A stretch of 64,000 nucleotides of DNA from Candidatus Symbiopectobacterium sp. NZEC151. Lineage in GTDB: Bacteria; Pseudomonadota; Gammaproteobacteria; Enterobacterales; Enterobacteriaceae. Shown here piece by piece: positions 18,520-28,200 of the stretch. Both the position numbers and the translations under genes were made by a program. Below the pieces are notes generated by a model. That model was not told the origin of the DNA. It was given only the letters and a program-made list of their open reading frames with translations, and searched no databases. Within the stretch, counting starts at the first letter, position 1, and every line of letters starts with the position of its first letter. Where the stretch lies: the NCBI RefSeq assembly GCF_025962655.1, contig NZ_JAGFPE010000001.1, positions 1,364,001 through 1,428,000 on the forward strand, given 5' to 3'.

Positions 18520-19464
18520 TTAACCCCTAAATTTATTGATGCGATTTTGTTCCGCTTCATATAGCATCTGAGTAAAAATAGAGACCTTTGAAGGTCTGAA
18601 TTTTGCTGAAGGATAAACGGTATAAATGCCACCAGATGGCAGTTGCCAGTCAGGTATTACCTGAACAAGCTTTCCTGATTTGATGTCATCATTGACCATA
18701 AAATCTGGCAGAACTGATAGCCCCGCCCCCTCACGAACAGCAGATAACACCATTGATGTCGAGTCGATGAACATGACAGCATTCATCTCCAATGAGGCTA
18801 ATTCACCGCTCTTACCGGAAAAGTGCCAGTATAATGGATCATTCAATATCAAATTTGCGATGAATGGAAAATCGACTATTTCATCAGGATTGCAAGCAGT
18901 GCGAATACGTTCACCTAATTTTGGAGAACCGACGATCAACTGTCGAAATGTGCCAATTTTTCTTGCCTGTGACGTGGAATCAGCCAACCAACCTAAGCGT
19001 ATATCAATATCGAGTTTTTCATTATAAATATCCAGCTTTTGATCACTCACTTTTAATTCTATTTTGCAATTGGGGTAGCGATTACAAAAGTCTGTCGCAA
19101 CTTTCATTACCATTGCCGAAGCATAATCATAAGGGGCTGATAACCTTAATAAACCCGTTGGTTCCTCAACAGCCTGGGCAAGCTCATCGAATGCATTTTC
19201 AGTCTCCCCTAAAATCGTCATGCATCTGGCATGCAGATGTTTACCCGCCTCGGTGGGATGAACATAGCGGGTAGTACGAATCAGAAGTGTGACTCCGGTG
19301 TCTTCTTCCAAACGAGCTACCTGTTGGCTGACAACCGCTTTAGTAACCCCGAGATTTTCGGCAGCACGCGTAAACGAACCGGTATTTACCACCGCTGCAA
19401 AATAAACCAGTCGGTTAAGATTGAATTTAGCGTTAATTGTCGCTTTACGTTTAATTTTTATCAT
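18520..19464 (-). CDS. LysR-family transcriptional regulator
   Basis: A LysR protein of about 314 residues: HTH near residues 17-70 (YFAAVVNTGSFTRAAENLGV, TKAVVSQQVARLEEDTGV) and a C-terminal sensor domain (RLSAPYDYASAMVMKVATDF). A TTG start at 19491 is also open; the first ATG is 19464. It belongs to the CrgA/QseD-like LysR group. It is divergent from the periplasmic MBL-fold gene at 19767 across 300 bp, so it likely regulates that gene. Confidence 0.83.
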   Translation of the reverse strand: MIKIKRKATINAKFNLNRLVYFAAVVNTGSFTRAAENLGVTKAVVSQQVARLEEDTGVTLLIRTTRYVHPTEAGKHLHARCMTILGETENAFDELAQAVEEPTGLLRLSAPYDYASAMVMKVATDFCNRYPNCKIELKVSDQKLDIYNEKLDIDIRLGWLADSTSQARKIGTFRQLIVGSPKLGERIRTACNPDEIVDFPFIANLILNDPLYWHFSGKSGELASLEMNAVMFIDSTSMVLSAVREGAGLSVLPDFMVNDDIKSGKLVQVIPDWQLPSGGIYTVYPSAKFRPSKVSIFTQMLYEAEQNRINKFRG

Positions 19465-19766
19465 CCTTAGCCGTATAGTAAAAGCATACAAACTGTCAAT
19501 TTTGTTTATCTTCTATAATAACATTTTTAGTGGCATTATCTTTGTGTTGACTATGAAAATAGATATTTTGATCCTGGTTAACCGTTCTTTTCTGTTAACC
19601 AATGTGTTCATTGCATTTTATCATTTATGCTATGGAATACGCATTGGCTGGCTCATAATACTTTATAAGCTAACCTGGTGCTGAAAACAACAGTCTCCCG
19701 GATCGGGATAAAAATAACGACTCGTGTTAATGCACCAGTGGCGCTATATGCAGTGGAATAATTAAC

Positions 19767-20813
19767 ATGACGAAATTGCGTTTAACATCTCTCACATTAT
19801 TGATGTCTCTGTCAGCATTTGCCAACACCGTATACGCTGAGGTTGCAGAAGCACCGTCTACGGTATCAGCCCATTATCGGGTACCATCCAGTACAACCGT
19901 CTTGCAACCGGGAGAGAAAGTAGCCAACCTGTTTAATCTGAACATGCAGGGCGGGTATGTACTGCAAAGACTGACGCAACAAACGTATTGGTTCCAGTCC
20001 GGCTTTTACGCGACCATTTTCTATGTAGGCGATAACGGTGTGCTGCTGTTCGATCCACTAGAAGGCCATGCAAAACAACTGTTAACTGCCATACAGTCTG
20101 TAACGAAAAAACCAATAACGGCTATCGTATATTCGCACGACCATGCGGATCACATCGCGGATACGCCAGTGTTGCTTGCTGAGCTAAAAGGACAACCTCA
20201 CCCGCCACGGCTGATTGCCTCAAGTGCAACTGCCGAGAAAATGATCCGGCTTAACAGTTCATTACCGCGTCCGACAGAGGTCGTAAGCTGGCCGAATGGC
20301 AGTTTCACCTTCGAAAAGCTTACGGTTCAACTTTACGGTTTTGAGCACGCCGCGCACACAGAGGACCATGCAGCCTGGTTGCTGAAAAATGAACGCATAC
20401 TCCATGCGCCGGATCTGCTCAATCCCGATCAGCCGCCATTTTGGAATTTCGCTGGCTCAGAACGTTTTACATACCTTGAGCAGAATATTAAGCAAGCCGA
20501 CAGTCTGCCTTGGGACTACTTCAGCGGCGGACATGGTAATATCGGTTCACATGATGATTTCTTTTTTCATCTGAAATTTATTGGCGATCTCAAAACCGCA
20601 GTGTCGAAAGCGATGAAGGCAGTCCCGTTTGGTGCGGGCGTAGATACAAAAGCGATCAATGCTCATACGGTAATGCTTCCCTCCTGGTATGGCGAAATAG
20701 CACGACGCGCAACGGAAGAATTGCGTCCCGTTTATGGAAAATATTATGGTTTTGAAACAGCTACGCCAGCCAATGCACAGATGGTTGCCGAATATTTCCT
20801 GAGCTATCGCTAA
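19767..20813 (+). CDS. Exported metallo-beta-lactamase-fold hydrolase
   Basis: A 348-residue protein with a signal peptide (LTSLTLLMSLSAFANTVYA, cut near residue 24) and an MBL fold. The zinc motif is SHDHADHIAD near residue 125; a later His sits in GFEHAAHTEDHAAW and another in SGGHGNIGSHDD. The C-terminal part carries family-specific helices (YGKYYGFETATPANAQMVAEYF). The insertions and the long N-terminal arm set it apart from classical beta-lactamases; related secreted MBL proteins are annotated only as hydrolases. Periplasmic. Divergent LysR gene at 18520-19464. Confidence 0.8.
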   Translation: MTKLRLTSLTLLMSLSAFANTVYAEVAEAPSTVSAHYRVPSSTTVLQPGEKVANLFNLNMQGGYVLQRLTQQTYWFQSGFYATIFYVGDNGVLLFDPLEGHAKQLLTAIQSVTKKPITAIVYSHDHADHIADTPVLLAELKGQPHPPRLIASSATAEKMIRLNSSLPRPTEVVSWPNGSFTFEKLTVQLYGFEHAAHTEDHAAWLLKNERILHAPDLLNPDQPPFWNFAGSERFTYLEQNIKQADSLPWDYFSGGHGNIGSHDDFFFHLKFIGDLKTAVSKAMKAVPFGAGVDTKAINAHTVMLPSWYGEIARRATEELRPVYGKYYGFETATPANAQMVAEYFLSYR

Positions 20814-20955
20814 ATTAACGCGTTGACCCGTATGGTGATCGGTAAGTTAGCCACCTCACGATTAACAGAACGGGTCATTGCTCCTGCTTTATACATCTTT
20901 TTGTCCAGACGCCGCGAACTATAAGAACCGGCTTTGCCGCAGGCAAATAAGCGAA

Positions 20956-21891
20956 TCAGGCCTCCAGCAAACGTGGCAGATAGTGCGCCACGTCGACCGT
21001 TTCAATATTGTGACGCGCATTAAAGGTGTTCGCCTTGTTCCACCACATGCCGTCGCCCAATGCGAAGGCGGCACGGTAGCGCACCATGACGTTATCGGGT
21101 GCAAGAGCGAGATCGGCATGCAATTTGTCCAGCGTCCACAGCGTCTTCTCGAACGTCTGGCCGGTGATGCGCTCGATGACATCGGCCAACTCACCGTATG
21201 AAATCGTGTCCCCGGCAACGAATACCACCTGATCGACGATGCGCGGTTCAGCCAGCAGGATTTCCGTGGTGAGCCTGCCGATGTCTTCCGGCGTGGTGAC
21301 CGTGACCTTGGTGTCCCACGAGCCCAGACCGTGGATGGTCCTCGCCGTCAGATTCACCACGTCGAACTCTGGCTCGAACAGGAAACTGGTGAACATGCCC
21401 GTGGAGACGATCACCCACTCGGACTGCCGCTGGGCGCGCAGCAGTTGCCGCACGTCGTATTGCTCGTCGAACACCGGCTGGCCACTGCCCTGCCCCACCA
21501 CGTCGTAATCCACGCCGAACTGCCAGGGAAAGTAGCGCTCAATGCCTGCATCCAATGCGGCGCGGGTGATCTTGAGCTGGGTACCGGGACCGGCCACGAA
21601 GCCAGTGCAATTGATCACCGTACGATAGCGCTCGAACAATACCTGGAGGGCGGCGACATCGCTGGTCAGGTCAAAGCCGATGACCTCCACTCCAAGCGCT
21701 CGCAGGGCATCAAGGCTCTCCATGTTGCCGGGAGTGGAACTGGAGAGTGTATGCGGCGAGACGATAACCGTGACCGACTGACGTAGTGCGGCCGCACGTG
21801 GAGCGAGTGCGCGCAGTACCGCCATCCCCAGTTGGCCGGCCCCAAGGACCAGCAGGTCGCGGCGTTCGGGTTCGTTGTTTAACATTGCCAT
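20956..21891 (-). CDS. NmrA-like/aromatic alcohol reductase family NAD(P) oxidoreductase
   Basis: A 311-residue atypical short-chain dehydrogenase. N-terminal Rossmann motif LLVLGAGQLGMAVLRAL; then GVEVIGFDLTSDVAALQVLF, typical of NmrA/isoflavone-reductase proteins; WQFGVDYDVVG replaces the usual catalytic Tyr-Lys region; the C-terminal part has DIGRLTTEILL. The ATG at 21891 gives a typical N-terminus; the frame extends to 21927. Distinctly more GC-rich than flanking genes, as is the divergent LysR gene, suggesting joint transfer. Substrate unknown. Confidence 0.8.
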   Translation of the reverse strand: MAMLNNEPERRDLLVLGAGQLGMAVLRALAPRAAALRQSVTVIVSPHTLSSSTPGNMESLDALRALGVEVIGFDLTSDVAALQVLFERYRTVINCTGFVAGPGTQLKITRAALDAGIERYFPWQFGVDYDVVGQGSGQPVFDEQYDVRQLLRAQRQSEWVIVSTGMFTSFLFEPEFDVVNLTARTIHGLGSWDTKVTVTTPEDIGRLTTEILLAEPRIVDQVVFVAGDTISYGELADVIERITGQTFEKTLWTLDKLHADLALAPDNVMVRYRAAFALGDGMWWNKANTFNARHNIETVDVAHYLPRLLEA

Positions 21892-22151
21892 AATTTTCTC
21901 ATTCCGAATAAATGAAGGATTTCGCATTCGACCTTACCTGCGGGTCATAAAGCGGTCTATTGACAGTCATTGTCTGAATATCATTGTGATATGCGTCAAC
22001 ACCCCGGTATCTTAGAATCACCTAAGCAGATGAAAAAGCGGACAGGGTAACTTTCATAATTCGAATAAATGCAATAATAAAACACGTCTTTCCCCTGCGG
22101 GGGATGGAATAAACGCTTCACTCCCGTGTATCGGCTCCCAGGAGATATTCT

Positions 22152-23057
22152 ATGGACAGGCTGCAAGCCATGGAGACCTTCGTACGTGTGATCGAGGCCG
22201 GCAGTTTCCGTCAGGCCGCCGACACGCTGAACGTGCTCCCCTCTACTGTTACTCGCAACATCAAGGAATTGGAGTCGCATCTGGGCGCACGGCTGCTCAA
22301 TCGCACCACACGCGCCCTCAGCGCCACCGACGCCGGCCTGCGCTTCTACGACAGTTGCAAGGCTATCCTGCGTGAGTTGGAGGAGGCCGAGGCACTGGCA
22401 TCCCAGCGGGCCGAAGCGCTGCGCGGTACCATCAAGATTGGTACCACCTCATCGCTAGCCAGACATTGCCTCATTCCTGCGTTGCCAGCGTTCACACGCC
22501 GCTATCCGCAGATCGAACTGGATCTGCGCCTGTCTGACACCACCGTGGACGTCGTACAACAGGGCCTGGACTGCGTCATTCGCACCGGTGCCCTGCGCAG
22601 CTCACAGTTGGTGGCCCGACGCATCGGCAACTTCCACTGGATCGTCTGTGCGGCCCCGGACTACCTCGCACAGAATGGCACACCCGGCGATTTGCAAGCA
22701 TTGAAACAGCACGTCGCCGTAGGCTATCTCGGCGGCCACGCAGGGCGCTTTGCCCATTGGCAATTTCAGGACGGCGCACAGGCGGCCGCGATAGGCATGA
22801 AGGAGAGTATTCGCGTCAATGATACCGACGCCTACGTGGATGCCGGCATCGCCGGCTTGGGCTTGATACGCGTGGCCAGCTACATGGTGCGCGAACACCT
22901 GACCTCAGGGCGGTTGATCCGCGTACTCGAAGGTTTGCATGCCGAACCGGAGCCGATTTCAGTACTGTATTCATACAGTCGGCACCTCTCCCCGGCCGTG
23001 CGCGCCTTCGTAGACTGGAGTGCCGAGGTGGTGGCCCAGGCTTCAAAACAATGGTAA
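22152..23057 (+). CDS. LysR-family transcriptional regulator
   Basis: A 301-residue LysR protein, HTH at 1-60 (METFVRVIEAGSFRQAADTL, NVLPSTVTRNIKELESHLGA), sensor domain after residue 90 (GTIKIGTTSSLARHCLIPAL). It is divergent from the NmrA-like reductase (start 21891) with a 260-bp intergenic region, the classic LysR-target arrangement. High GC and codon use match that reductase and differ from the surrounding DNA. Confidence 0.86.
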   Translation: MDRLQAMETFVRVIEAGSFRQAADTLNVLPSTVTRNIKELESHLGARLLNRTTRALSATDAGLRFYDSCKAILRELEEAEALASQRAEALRGTIKIGTTSSLARHCLIPALPAFTRRYPQIELDLRLSDTTVDVVQQGLDCVIRTGALRSSQLVARRIGNFHWIVCAAPDYLAQNGTPGDLQALKQHVAVGYLGGHAGRFAHWQFQDGAQAAAIGMKESIRVNDTDAYVDAGIAGLGLIRVASYMVREHLTSGRLIRVLEGLHAEPEPISVLYSYSRHLSPAVRAFVDWSAEVVAQASKQW

Positions 23058-23250
23058 TCACGCGTTATCAGGACAACAACAAGCAAAGCACCAGATGATG
23101 AACATATTGCCCGAGTGTCACCACCGATATTCGGGCGTATCGATATGCAGGGGCATAATACATTCTACTGCTGCAATATTCTTAAGGCGTGCTGAACCTA
23201 TTGAGTTTTAATGCTAACAATGAATTACTTTCTTAACGTATTTTGTCACT

Positions 23251-23673
23251 TCATGCCTGTCGACCCCTCCTTGTCCTTATAGAGAACTTTTGCGCCTGTA
23301 TTGCCATAAAATAGCCATGACAATTCTGCAATACGGCGATGCCATTTTCGTTCAGCACCTCAGCATCACCTGGCTCTATCACCTCAAATGCAGAGAAATT
23401 CGCCTCCTGAAGATCATCATAGAGATGAATACACCCGGCATTTTCCGTTAACCATTTGGTCTTAAAGGCCCTGTCGTCCTTCCCTAACCAAAAATGGCCG
23501 TTATTATCCCGAGAGCAAAATGTCACGGTTCCTCGGAATGCAGGCGAATGGTTTGGTTTTCCCAGGTTCACCACCAGGTGAACCGGTTCATCTGATTCAC
23601 ATGCAAAAGGGTTCGGCCCCAGCGCAGGTCTAGGCTTCACTGACGTTGAATCAGGGCTGAATAGCTCTACCAT
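23251..23673 (-). CDS. Hypothetical protein, possible beta-trefoil-like fragment
   Basis: A 140-residue ORF that I do not recognise. The C-terminal half has repeated short segments such as GHFWLGKDDRAFKTKWL and GIAVLQNCHGYFMAIQAQ, which recall the VxLxxxxGxYLxA repeats of fascin-like beta-trefoil proteins; this is only a suggestion. No signal peptide or membrane segment. It lies alone between the LysR gene and an IS remnant, so it could be a leftover of a larger gene. Confidence 0.4.
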   Translation of the reverse strand: MVELFSPDSTSVKPRPALGPNPFACESDEPVHLVVNLGKPNHSPAFRGTVTFCSRDNNGHFWLGKDDRAFKTKWLTENAGCIHLYDDLQEANFSAFEVIEPGDAEVLNENGIAVLQNCHGYFMAIQAQKFSIRTRRGRQA

Positions 23674-23716
23674 CAGACGGGAAAAGAGTCAGTACGTGAC
23701 GCCCAATGATTGAAAC

Positions 23717-23984
23717 TCATTGCCCCTGTTTTTGCGTATCACGCTTCCGCAGCGCCATTAGCCGTGCGTTCAGCACGATATCCTTCGTCATTCTGGCCCG
23801 CATCGACCAGCCAACGATTTTACGGGAAAACAGGTCGACCACCACCGCACGATAAAACCAGCCTTCATGCGTTCTGATGTACGTTATATCTGTCACCGAG
23901 CCATCGGGTTAAATTGCCGCTGGAGCTTGTTGGGTGTCACAATGTTTGCTTCACCTTTGTACGATCTTGGACTGCGATAACCGA
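23717..23984 (-). mobile_element. IS3-family transposase (OrfB) remnant
   Basis: The minus strand encodes VTDITYIRTHEGWFYRAVVV followed by DLFSRKIVGWSMRARMTKDI, the integrase core of IS3-family OrfB with the first catalytic Asp in TDITYI. Upstream, in another frame, GYRSPRSYKGEANIVTPNKL is the preceding OrfB segment, so a short deletion or frameshift lies near 23908. The rest of the element, including the ends, is missing. An inactive relic that may have mediated the surrounding deletions. Confidence 0.85.
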
Positions 23985-24014
23985 CTTGAGCCTTTATAAC
24001 GCCTGGCTTGCGAC

Positions 24015-24253
24015 GGGGACCACTCTGCTGTTCGTGACCCATGATGTGGAGGAGGCATTGTTTCTTGTCGATCGCATTCTGATCATGTCGGCAAAAACCC
24101 AGTAAAATCGTTGAGGAGATAACACTCGCTTTTACCCGAGAACGAAATATTGAAACCTTAGCCGAACATCCCCCCCTACTACGCCAAGATCAATGTCTGG
24201 TGCACTTTATCGTTGGCGTTCTCGCCGAACTGAATGCCCTTATAAAAATATAA
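24015..24253 (+). pseudogene. C-terminal fragment of a NitT/TauT-type ABC ATPase, frameshifted
   Basis: The plus strand reads TTLLFVTHDVEEALFLVDRI then LIMSAKTQ and a stop at 24105. In the next frame the protein continues as PSKIVEEITLAFTRERNIETL up to a stop at 24253. The H-loop motif THDVEEA and the following D-R-I mark the end of an SsuB/TauB-like ATPase. One extra base in the AAAAA run near 24095 explains the shift. Everything before the H-loop is lost. It is not part of the intact ABC systems nearby. Confidence 0.8.
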
Positions 24254-24295
24254 GGGCATGACATGCGTGAAATATTCCCTGGGTGGCGATTAATA

Positions 24296-25918
24296 TCAGA
24301 AACCGAGTGCCTGACCGTCCCGTCGGCTATCGCTGGCAGCAACATAGCCGTGATTTGGGTCATTTGATAGACGCCAGATAAACTGTCCAGCGCCGAAATC
24401 CATATAGGGATCGTCAACAGCCTTTAACGTGTGGCCTCGTGACTGTAATTGCTGTGCTACGGCTGGATCAAAACGGGTTTCCAGATCGAGGGTAAAATCC
24501 CGGTTAACCTTCCAGCGCGGGGCATCGCAGGCGGCCTGAGGTTGCTGATGGAAATCCAGCATTCTGACCACCGTCTGCACATGACCTTGAGGCTGCATAT
24601 CCCCCCCCATCACGCCGAAACTCATTTGTGGCTGACCATCCTTGGTGAGAAACGCGGGGATAATGGTGTGGAAAGGTCGTTTACCGGGCGTCACCACATT
24701 GGCGGATTTTGGGTCACTGGAAAATCCTGCACCTCGGTTTTGCAAGCTGATGCCATATCCCGGTACCACCACACCAGAACCAAACCCCATATAGTTGGAT
24801 TGAATAAATGACACCATCATGCCGCTTTCATCAGCGGTCGTCAGGTATACCGTGCCGCCGCTGCGTGGTATTCCTGCAACGGGCAGCGCAGCGCGGGTCA
24901 GATCAATTTGCGCTGCACGTTGTTTTAGATACTGGCTATCCAGCATCTGTTGTGGCGTGACCTCCATTGAAGCCGGGTCGGCAACGTAGCGGTACACATC
25001 GGCAAACGCCAGCTTCATTGCTTCTATTTGCAGATGTTGAACATCTACGCCATCCAACGTCAGGCTTTGCAGATCAAATTGTTCCAGAATACCCAATGCG
25101 ATCAATGCAGCAATACCTTGGCCATTAGGGGGGATTTCATGCACTTCATGGCCTCGATATTGCTGGCTTATTGGTGTCACCCATTCTGGCTGATAGGCCC
25201 GTAAATCCTGCAATGTCAAACTACCGCCTGTTTGCTGTGACCAACCGACGATGGCCTCAGCAATTTCCCCTTCATAGAATGCCCTTGCCCCCTGATCCGC
25301 CAGCGTGCGTAGCGTTTTGGCGGCAGAGGGGAATCGAAATATTTCGCCTGTTTGAGGCGCATGTCCGTTTGGCATAAAAGCGTCGGCAAACCCCGGCTGC
25401 TGTGCAAGGATGGGTACCGCCGCTTGCCATTTACGGGCTACCATGGGCGCCAGAGTGACACCACGTTCAGCAATCTCAATGGCACTGTTCAGCAACTGGG
25501 AGAAAGGCAGTTTGCCAAAGCGGCGGTGCAATGCCTCCCAGCCTGCAACTGCGCCCGGCACAGTGACGGAATCCCAACCGCGTTCAGGGCGCTGTGCCAG
25601 ACCCTGCGCATTGTTACCATAACGGCGGCGAAAGTAATTCACATCCCAGGCCGCTGGTGCCGGGCCAGATGCGTTCAGTCCGTGCAATTTCCCGTCCGCC
25701 CATACCAGTGCGAAAGCGTCACTGCCCAATCCGTTTGATACCGGTTCTACCACCGTTAACGTGGCTGCTGCTGCGATCGCCGCATCCACTGCATTCCCCC
25801 CTTCCATTAAAATACGGTTTCCCGCCTGTGCAGCGAGGGGATGCGACGTTGAGACGACATTACGTGCAAATACCGGGGTACGGGGGGTGAGATAGGGGTT
25901 ATGCCAGTTAAAGGTCAT
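24296..25918 (-). CDS. Gamma-glutamyltransferase-family Ntn hydrolase
   Basis: A 540-residue member of the gamma-glutamyltranspeptidase family (peptidase T3), which self-cleaves to expose an N-terminal Thr nucleophile. N-terminal landmarks are VVSTSHPLAAQAGNRILMEG, GNAVDAAIAAA and VVEPVSNGLGSDAF. The presumed nucleophile is the Thr in SGGTVYLTTADESG, followed by FGSGVVVPGYGISLQNRGAGF. There is no signal peptide, so it would act in the cytoplasm. Last gene of the minus-strand catabolic operon, overlapping the acyl-CoA ligase by 11 bp. In this setting it may be an amide hydrolase or acylase rather than a glutathione enzyme; that is inference. Confidence 0.85.
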   Translation of the reverse strand: MTFNWHNPYLTPRTPVFARNVVSTSHPLAAQAGNRILMEGGNAVDAAIAAAATLTVVEPVSNGLGSDAFALVWADGKLHGLNASGPAPAAWDVNYFRRRYGNNAQGLAQRPERGWDSVTVPGAVAGWEALHRRFGKLPFSQLLNSAIEIAERGVTLAPMVARKWQAAVPILAQQPGFADAFMPNGHAPQTGEIFRFPSAAKTLRTLADQGARAFYEGEIAEAIVGWSQQTGGSLTLQDLRAYQPEWVTPISQQYRGHEVHEIPPNGQGIAALIALGILEQFDLQSLTLDGVDVQHLQIEAMKLAFADVYRYVADPASMEVTPQQMLDSQYLKQRAAQIDLTRAALPVAGIPRSGGTVYLTTADESGMMVSFIQSNYMGFGSGVVVPGYGISLQNRGAGFSSDPKSANVVTPGKRPFHTIIPAFLTKDGQPQMSFGVMGGDMQPQGHVQTVVRMLDFHQQPQAACDAPRWKVNRDFTLDLETRFDPAVAQQLQSRGHTLKAVDDPYMDFGAGQFIWRLSNDPNHGYVAASDSRRDGQALGF

Positions 25919-27437
25919 GCGCGTTCCCTCTGTTTACGCGTTGCTCCGCTGCCGTCTGTAATGCTCGACGGTCGATCTTGTTGGTTCCCGCCAAGGGAAA
26001 GTGGTCAGTGAGCCAAATATGACGTGGATGCAGATACGCCGGACCGTGTTGCAGCACCCAGTTTTTCAATTCCGATGGGTCGACTGACTCTCCGGCTCTG
26101 AGGATCACCCATGCAGCCGGTTTCTGTCCTTTGATATCATCCGTCACTGGCACAACACAGGCTTGTTGTACTTGAGGGTGGCTTTCCAATAGCTTTTCAA
26201 CTTCACCCGGCCAGATGTTCTCTCCCCCACAAACGAACATATCGTCATGGCGGCCAACGAACCAAAAAAAGCCATTTTCATCACGACGGAATACGTCTCC
26301 GGTAATGTAATAGCCATCCGCGCTGAACGGCTCGGGCACATCGGGTCTTCGATGATAACCTTGCATGAGCGCCGGGCTTTTCATTTCCAATACGCCTTCA
26401 TCTGCCAGCACCCCGATATCATTACGCAACCGCACACTGACTGCGGGATGCGGATACCCGGGTGAACCCGCTGGCGTTGTCAGGCCCTGCGGGTGTTGAG
26501 CAAATACCACAGGCCCGGCTTCCGTTGTGCCATAAGCGTTAATGATGCGTGCTTGTGGTAGCCAGTGGCGCAATGATCGATACAAGCTATTGCTAACGGG
26601 GGCGGAGCCCATACGGATCACCCGTATGCAGGAGAGGTCATAGGCTTCCAGCAAATCTTTCTCCTGTAACATCATGGCAAGCATGGGGGGAACGGCTGTC
26701 AGCCAGGTACAACGGTAGTGGTTCATTGCCTCAAGATAACGACGTGCTTCAAATTGCGGCAGCAGCACGGTGGTTACCTGGCTTGCCAGTGTAAGCAGAG
26801 CCAGTGCCAGCGCGTTCATATGGTAGAAAGGTGCGGCAATCAATACTCGTTCACCCGTTAATTCCTGTGCTGCCAGTCGGGTCTCAACCACCCAGCGGTG
26901 GCTGGCGTGTGTCAGCCGCACGCCTTTGGGCATCCCGGTCGAACCGGAGGTGTACAGCATCAATGCCAGATCGTCGTGGGCAGGTGTAAAGCATTCCAAC
27001 TGACCTACGCGTTGCAGCGCGGTCAGCTCAGCGCCAAAGGGCACTCGGGCGATATCGCTGACAACGCGTTTGAGCTGATCTTCATCACCCAACAGCAGGC
27101 GACTCTCACTGTCGGTGAGGATGCGTTCGATGGTATCGACTGGGAAACGAAAGTTGATCGGTACCGCGACCAGTCCGGCACGCATAATGCCGAGCAGGCT
27201 GGCAATATAGTCAATCGAATTACGGGCGAGAACCGCGACGCGAGATCCCTGTGGCCAGTCAAAACGTTGTAATCCAAGACCGATGGCGTTAGCCCTATTA
27301 TCTAACTGCTGGAAAGTGATTTCGCGCGGCTGACCATCGGTAAATGGCATAATAAATGCGGGTTGATTACTGTGACGTAATGCGTCACTGAACGCCCCGA
27401 GATTGTCCGAACGCGTAAATGACGGAGAATCAGGCAT
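25908..27437 (-). CDS. AMP-dependent acyl-CoA synthetase/ligase
   Basis: A 509-residue ANL-superfamily ligase. The P-loop LMLYTSGSTGMPKGV, the A5 motif INAYGTTEAGPV, the adenylate motif YYITGDVFRRDENGFFWFVG and the hinge GRHDDMFVCGGENIWPGEVE are all clear, and the A10 lysine is in AGTNKIDRRAL. It activates a carboxylic acid to its CoA thioester; the acid cannot be named. The ATG at 27437 overlaps the end of the VOC gene by 8 bp and follows a GGAG; an upstream start at 27443 is a TTG. Confidence 0.9.
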   Translation of the reverse strand: MPDSPSFTRSDNLGAFSDALRHSNQPAFIMPFTDGQPREITFQQLDNRANAIGLGLQRFDWPQGSRVAVLARNSIDYIASLLGIMRAGLVAVPINFRFPVDTIERILTDSESRLLLGDEDQLKRVVSDIARVPFGAELTALQRVGQLECFTPAHDDLALMLYTSGSTGMPKGVRLTHASHRWVVETRLAAQELTGERVLIAAPFYHMNALALALLTLASQVTTVLLPQFEARRYLEAMNHYRCTWLTAVPPMLAMMLQEKDLLEAYDLSCIRVIRMGSAPVSNSLYRSLRHWLPQARIINAYGTTEAGPVVFAQHPQGLTTPAGSPGYPHPAVSVRLRNDIGVLADEGVLEMKSPALMQGYHRRPDVPEPFSADGYYITGDVFRRDENGFFWFVGRHDDMFVCGGENIWPGEVEKLLESHPQVQQACVVPVTDDIKGQKPAAWVILRAGESVDPSELKNWVLQHGPAYLHPRHIWLTDHFPLAGTNKIDRRALQTAAEQRVNRGNAHDL

Positions 27438-28200
27438 GGTCAAACTCCAGTACCAGCGTTAAGGCAGGAATTGCCACTTGCAGGCGTCCACTCCGTTGCT
27501 CCAGCGGTAAATTAAGCTGTTGGGCTTTTTGTCGGATGGTGCGGGTATCTCTGCCAGAAATCCGGATACTTGCAAATCGGCTTTCGCGATCATCAATCAG
27601 AGGGAGTAAAGTGCCATACTCTGCCTGCCATTCCTCGTGGCTGATCACCTTAAGCAGTTCGGTGTCGCCTAACTGTGCGTACTGTGCTCGGGTTGCCGCA
27701 GCATCATGCGCCACCACGGTTAATGTCTGAATCTTGCCCGGCTGTAACCAGGCATCACGCCACACCCATTCCGGGGTGTGATGCTGGCAGAAGTACACCC
27801 GGCCGGCACTGAAAGTCCCCGATGCCAGACGTACGGTGCTGAACCGGGCCTCGCCTCTTTCTGTGCCACAGACGACTTCACGAGAAAAGTGTTGCACCGG
27901 TTGTACAATAAAACCGGCAGATTGCAGGGTTGCTTTGGTTTGTTCGGCGCTGTCGCTGGCAAACACCAACCCGTCAGGACCGGGAGGATTGTCGAGCAGT
28001 TCTCGACGCAGCGGTTCGTCTTCGCAGGGTAGTCCAATCAACTCCAGATAGTGGTCGGAAAACATGATCAGATGGTTGATCGATCCCAGGCTGTGATACC
28101 CCTTAGGTGTTAAGGTGAATCCCAGTGCCCGGAACAGTTCCGCGCTGTTATCCAGCGCGAAGTGGCTGTTTATCACCAGATGATCCAGTTTCAGGATCAT
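27430..28200 (-). CDS. VOC-superfamily (glyoxalase-like) protein
   Basis: A 256-residue two-module VOC protein (Glyoxalase_3-like). The N-terminal ILKLDHLVINSHFALDNSAE and SINHLIMFSDHYLELIG strands hold the conserved H and E of the metal site; the same pattern is weaker in the C-terminal half. Possible roles are lyase, isomerase or dioxygenase of an aromatic or hydroxy acid. Its ATG overlaps the thioesterase stop (ATGA), and its own end overlaps the CoA-ligase start, so it is translated with both. Confidence 0.8.
   Translation of the reverse strand: MILKLDHLVINSHFALDNSAELFRALGFTLTPKGYHSLGSINHLIMFSDHYLELIGLPCEDEPLRRELLDNPPGPDGLVFASDSAEQTKATLQSAGFIVQPVQHFSREVVCGTERGEARFSTVRLASGTFSAGRVYFCQHHTPEWVWRDAWLQPGKIQTLTVVAHDAAATRAQYAQLGDTELLKVISHEEWQAEYGTLLPLIDDRESRFASIRISGRDTRTIRQKAQQLNLPLEQRSGRLQVAIPALTLVLEFDHA

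Noticed and set aside
21331..21786. Long plus-strand ORF (151 residues) inside the NmrA-like gene region
   Set aside because: Antisense shadow of a GC-rich gene; the minus-strand frame has the Rossmann motif and clear family match, the plus frame has none.
23914..24105. Single 63-residue gene reading through the transposase/ATPase junction
   Set aside because: Only the last 30 residues are homologous to an ABC ATPase; the first half is antisense of the IS3 relic, so it is a junction artefact.
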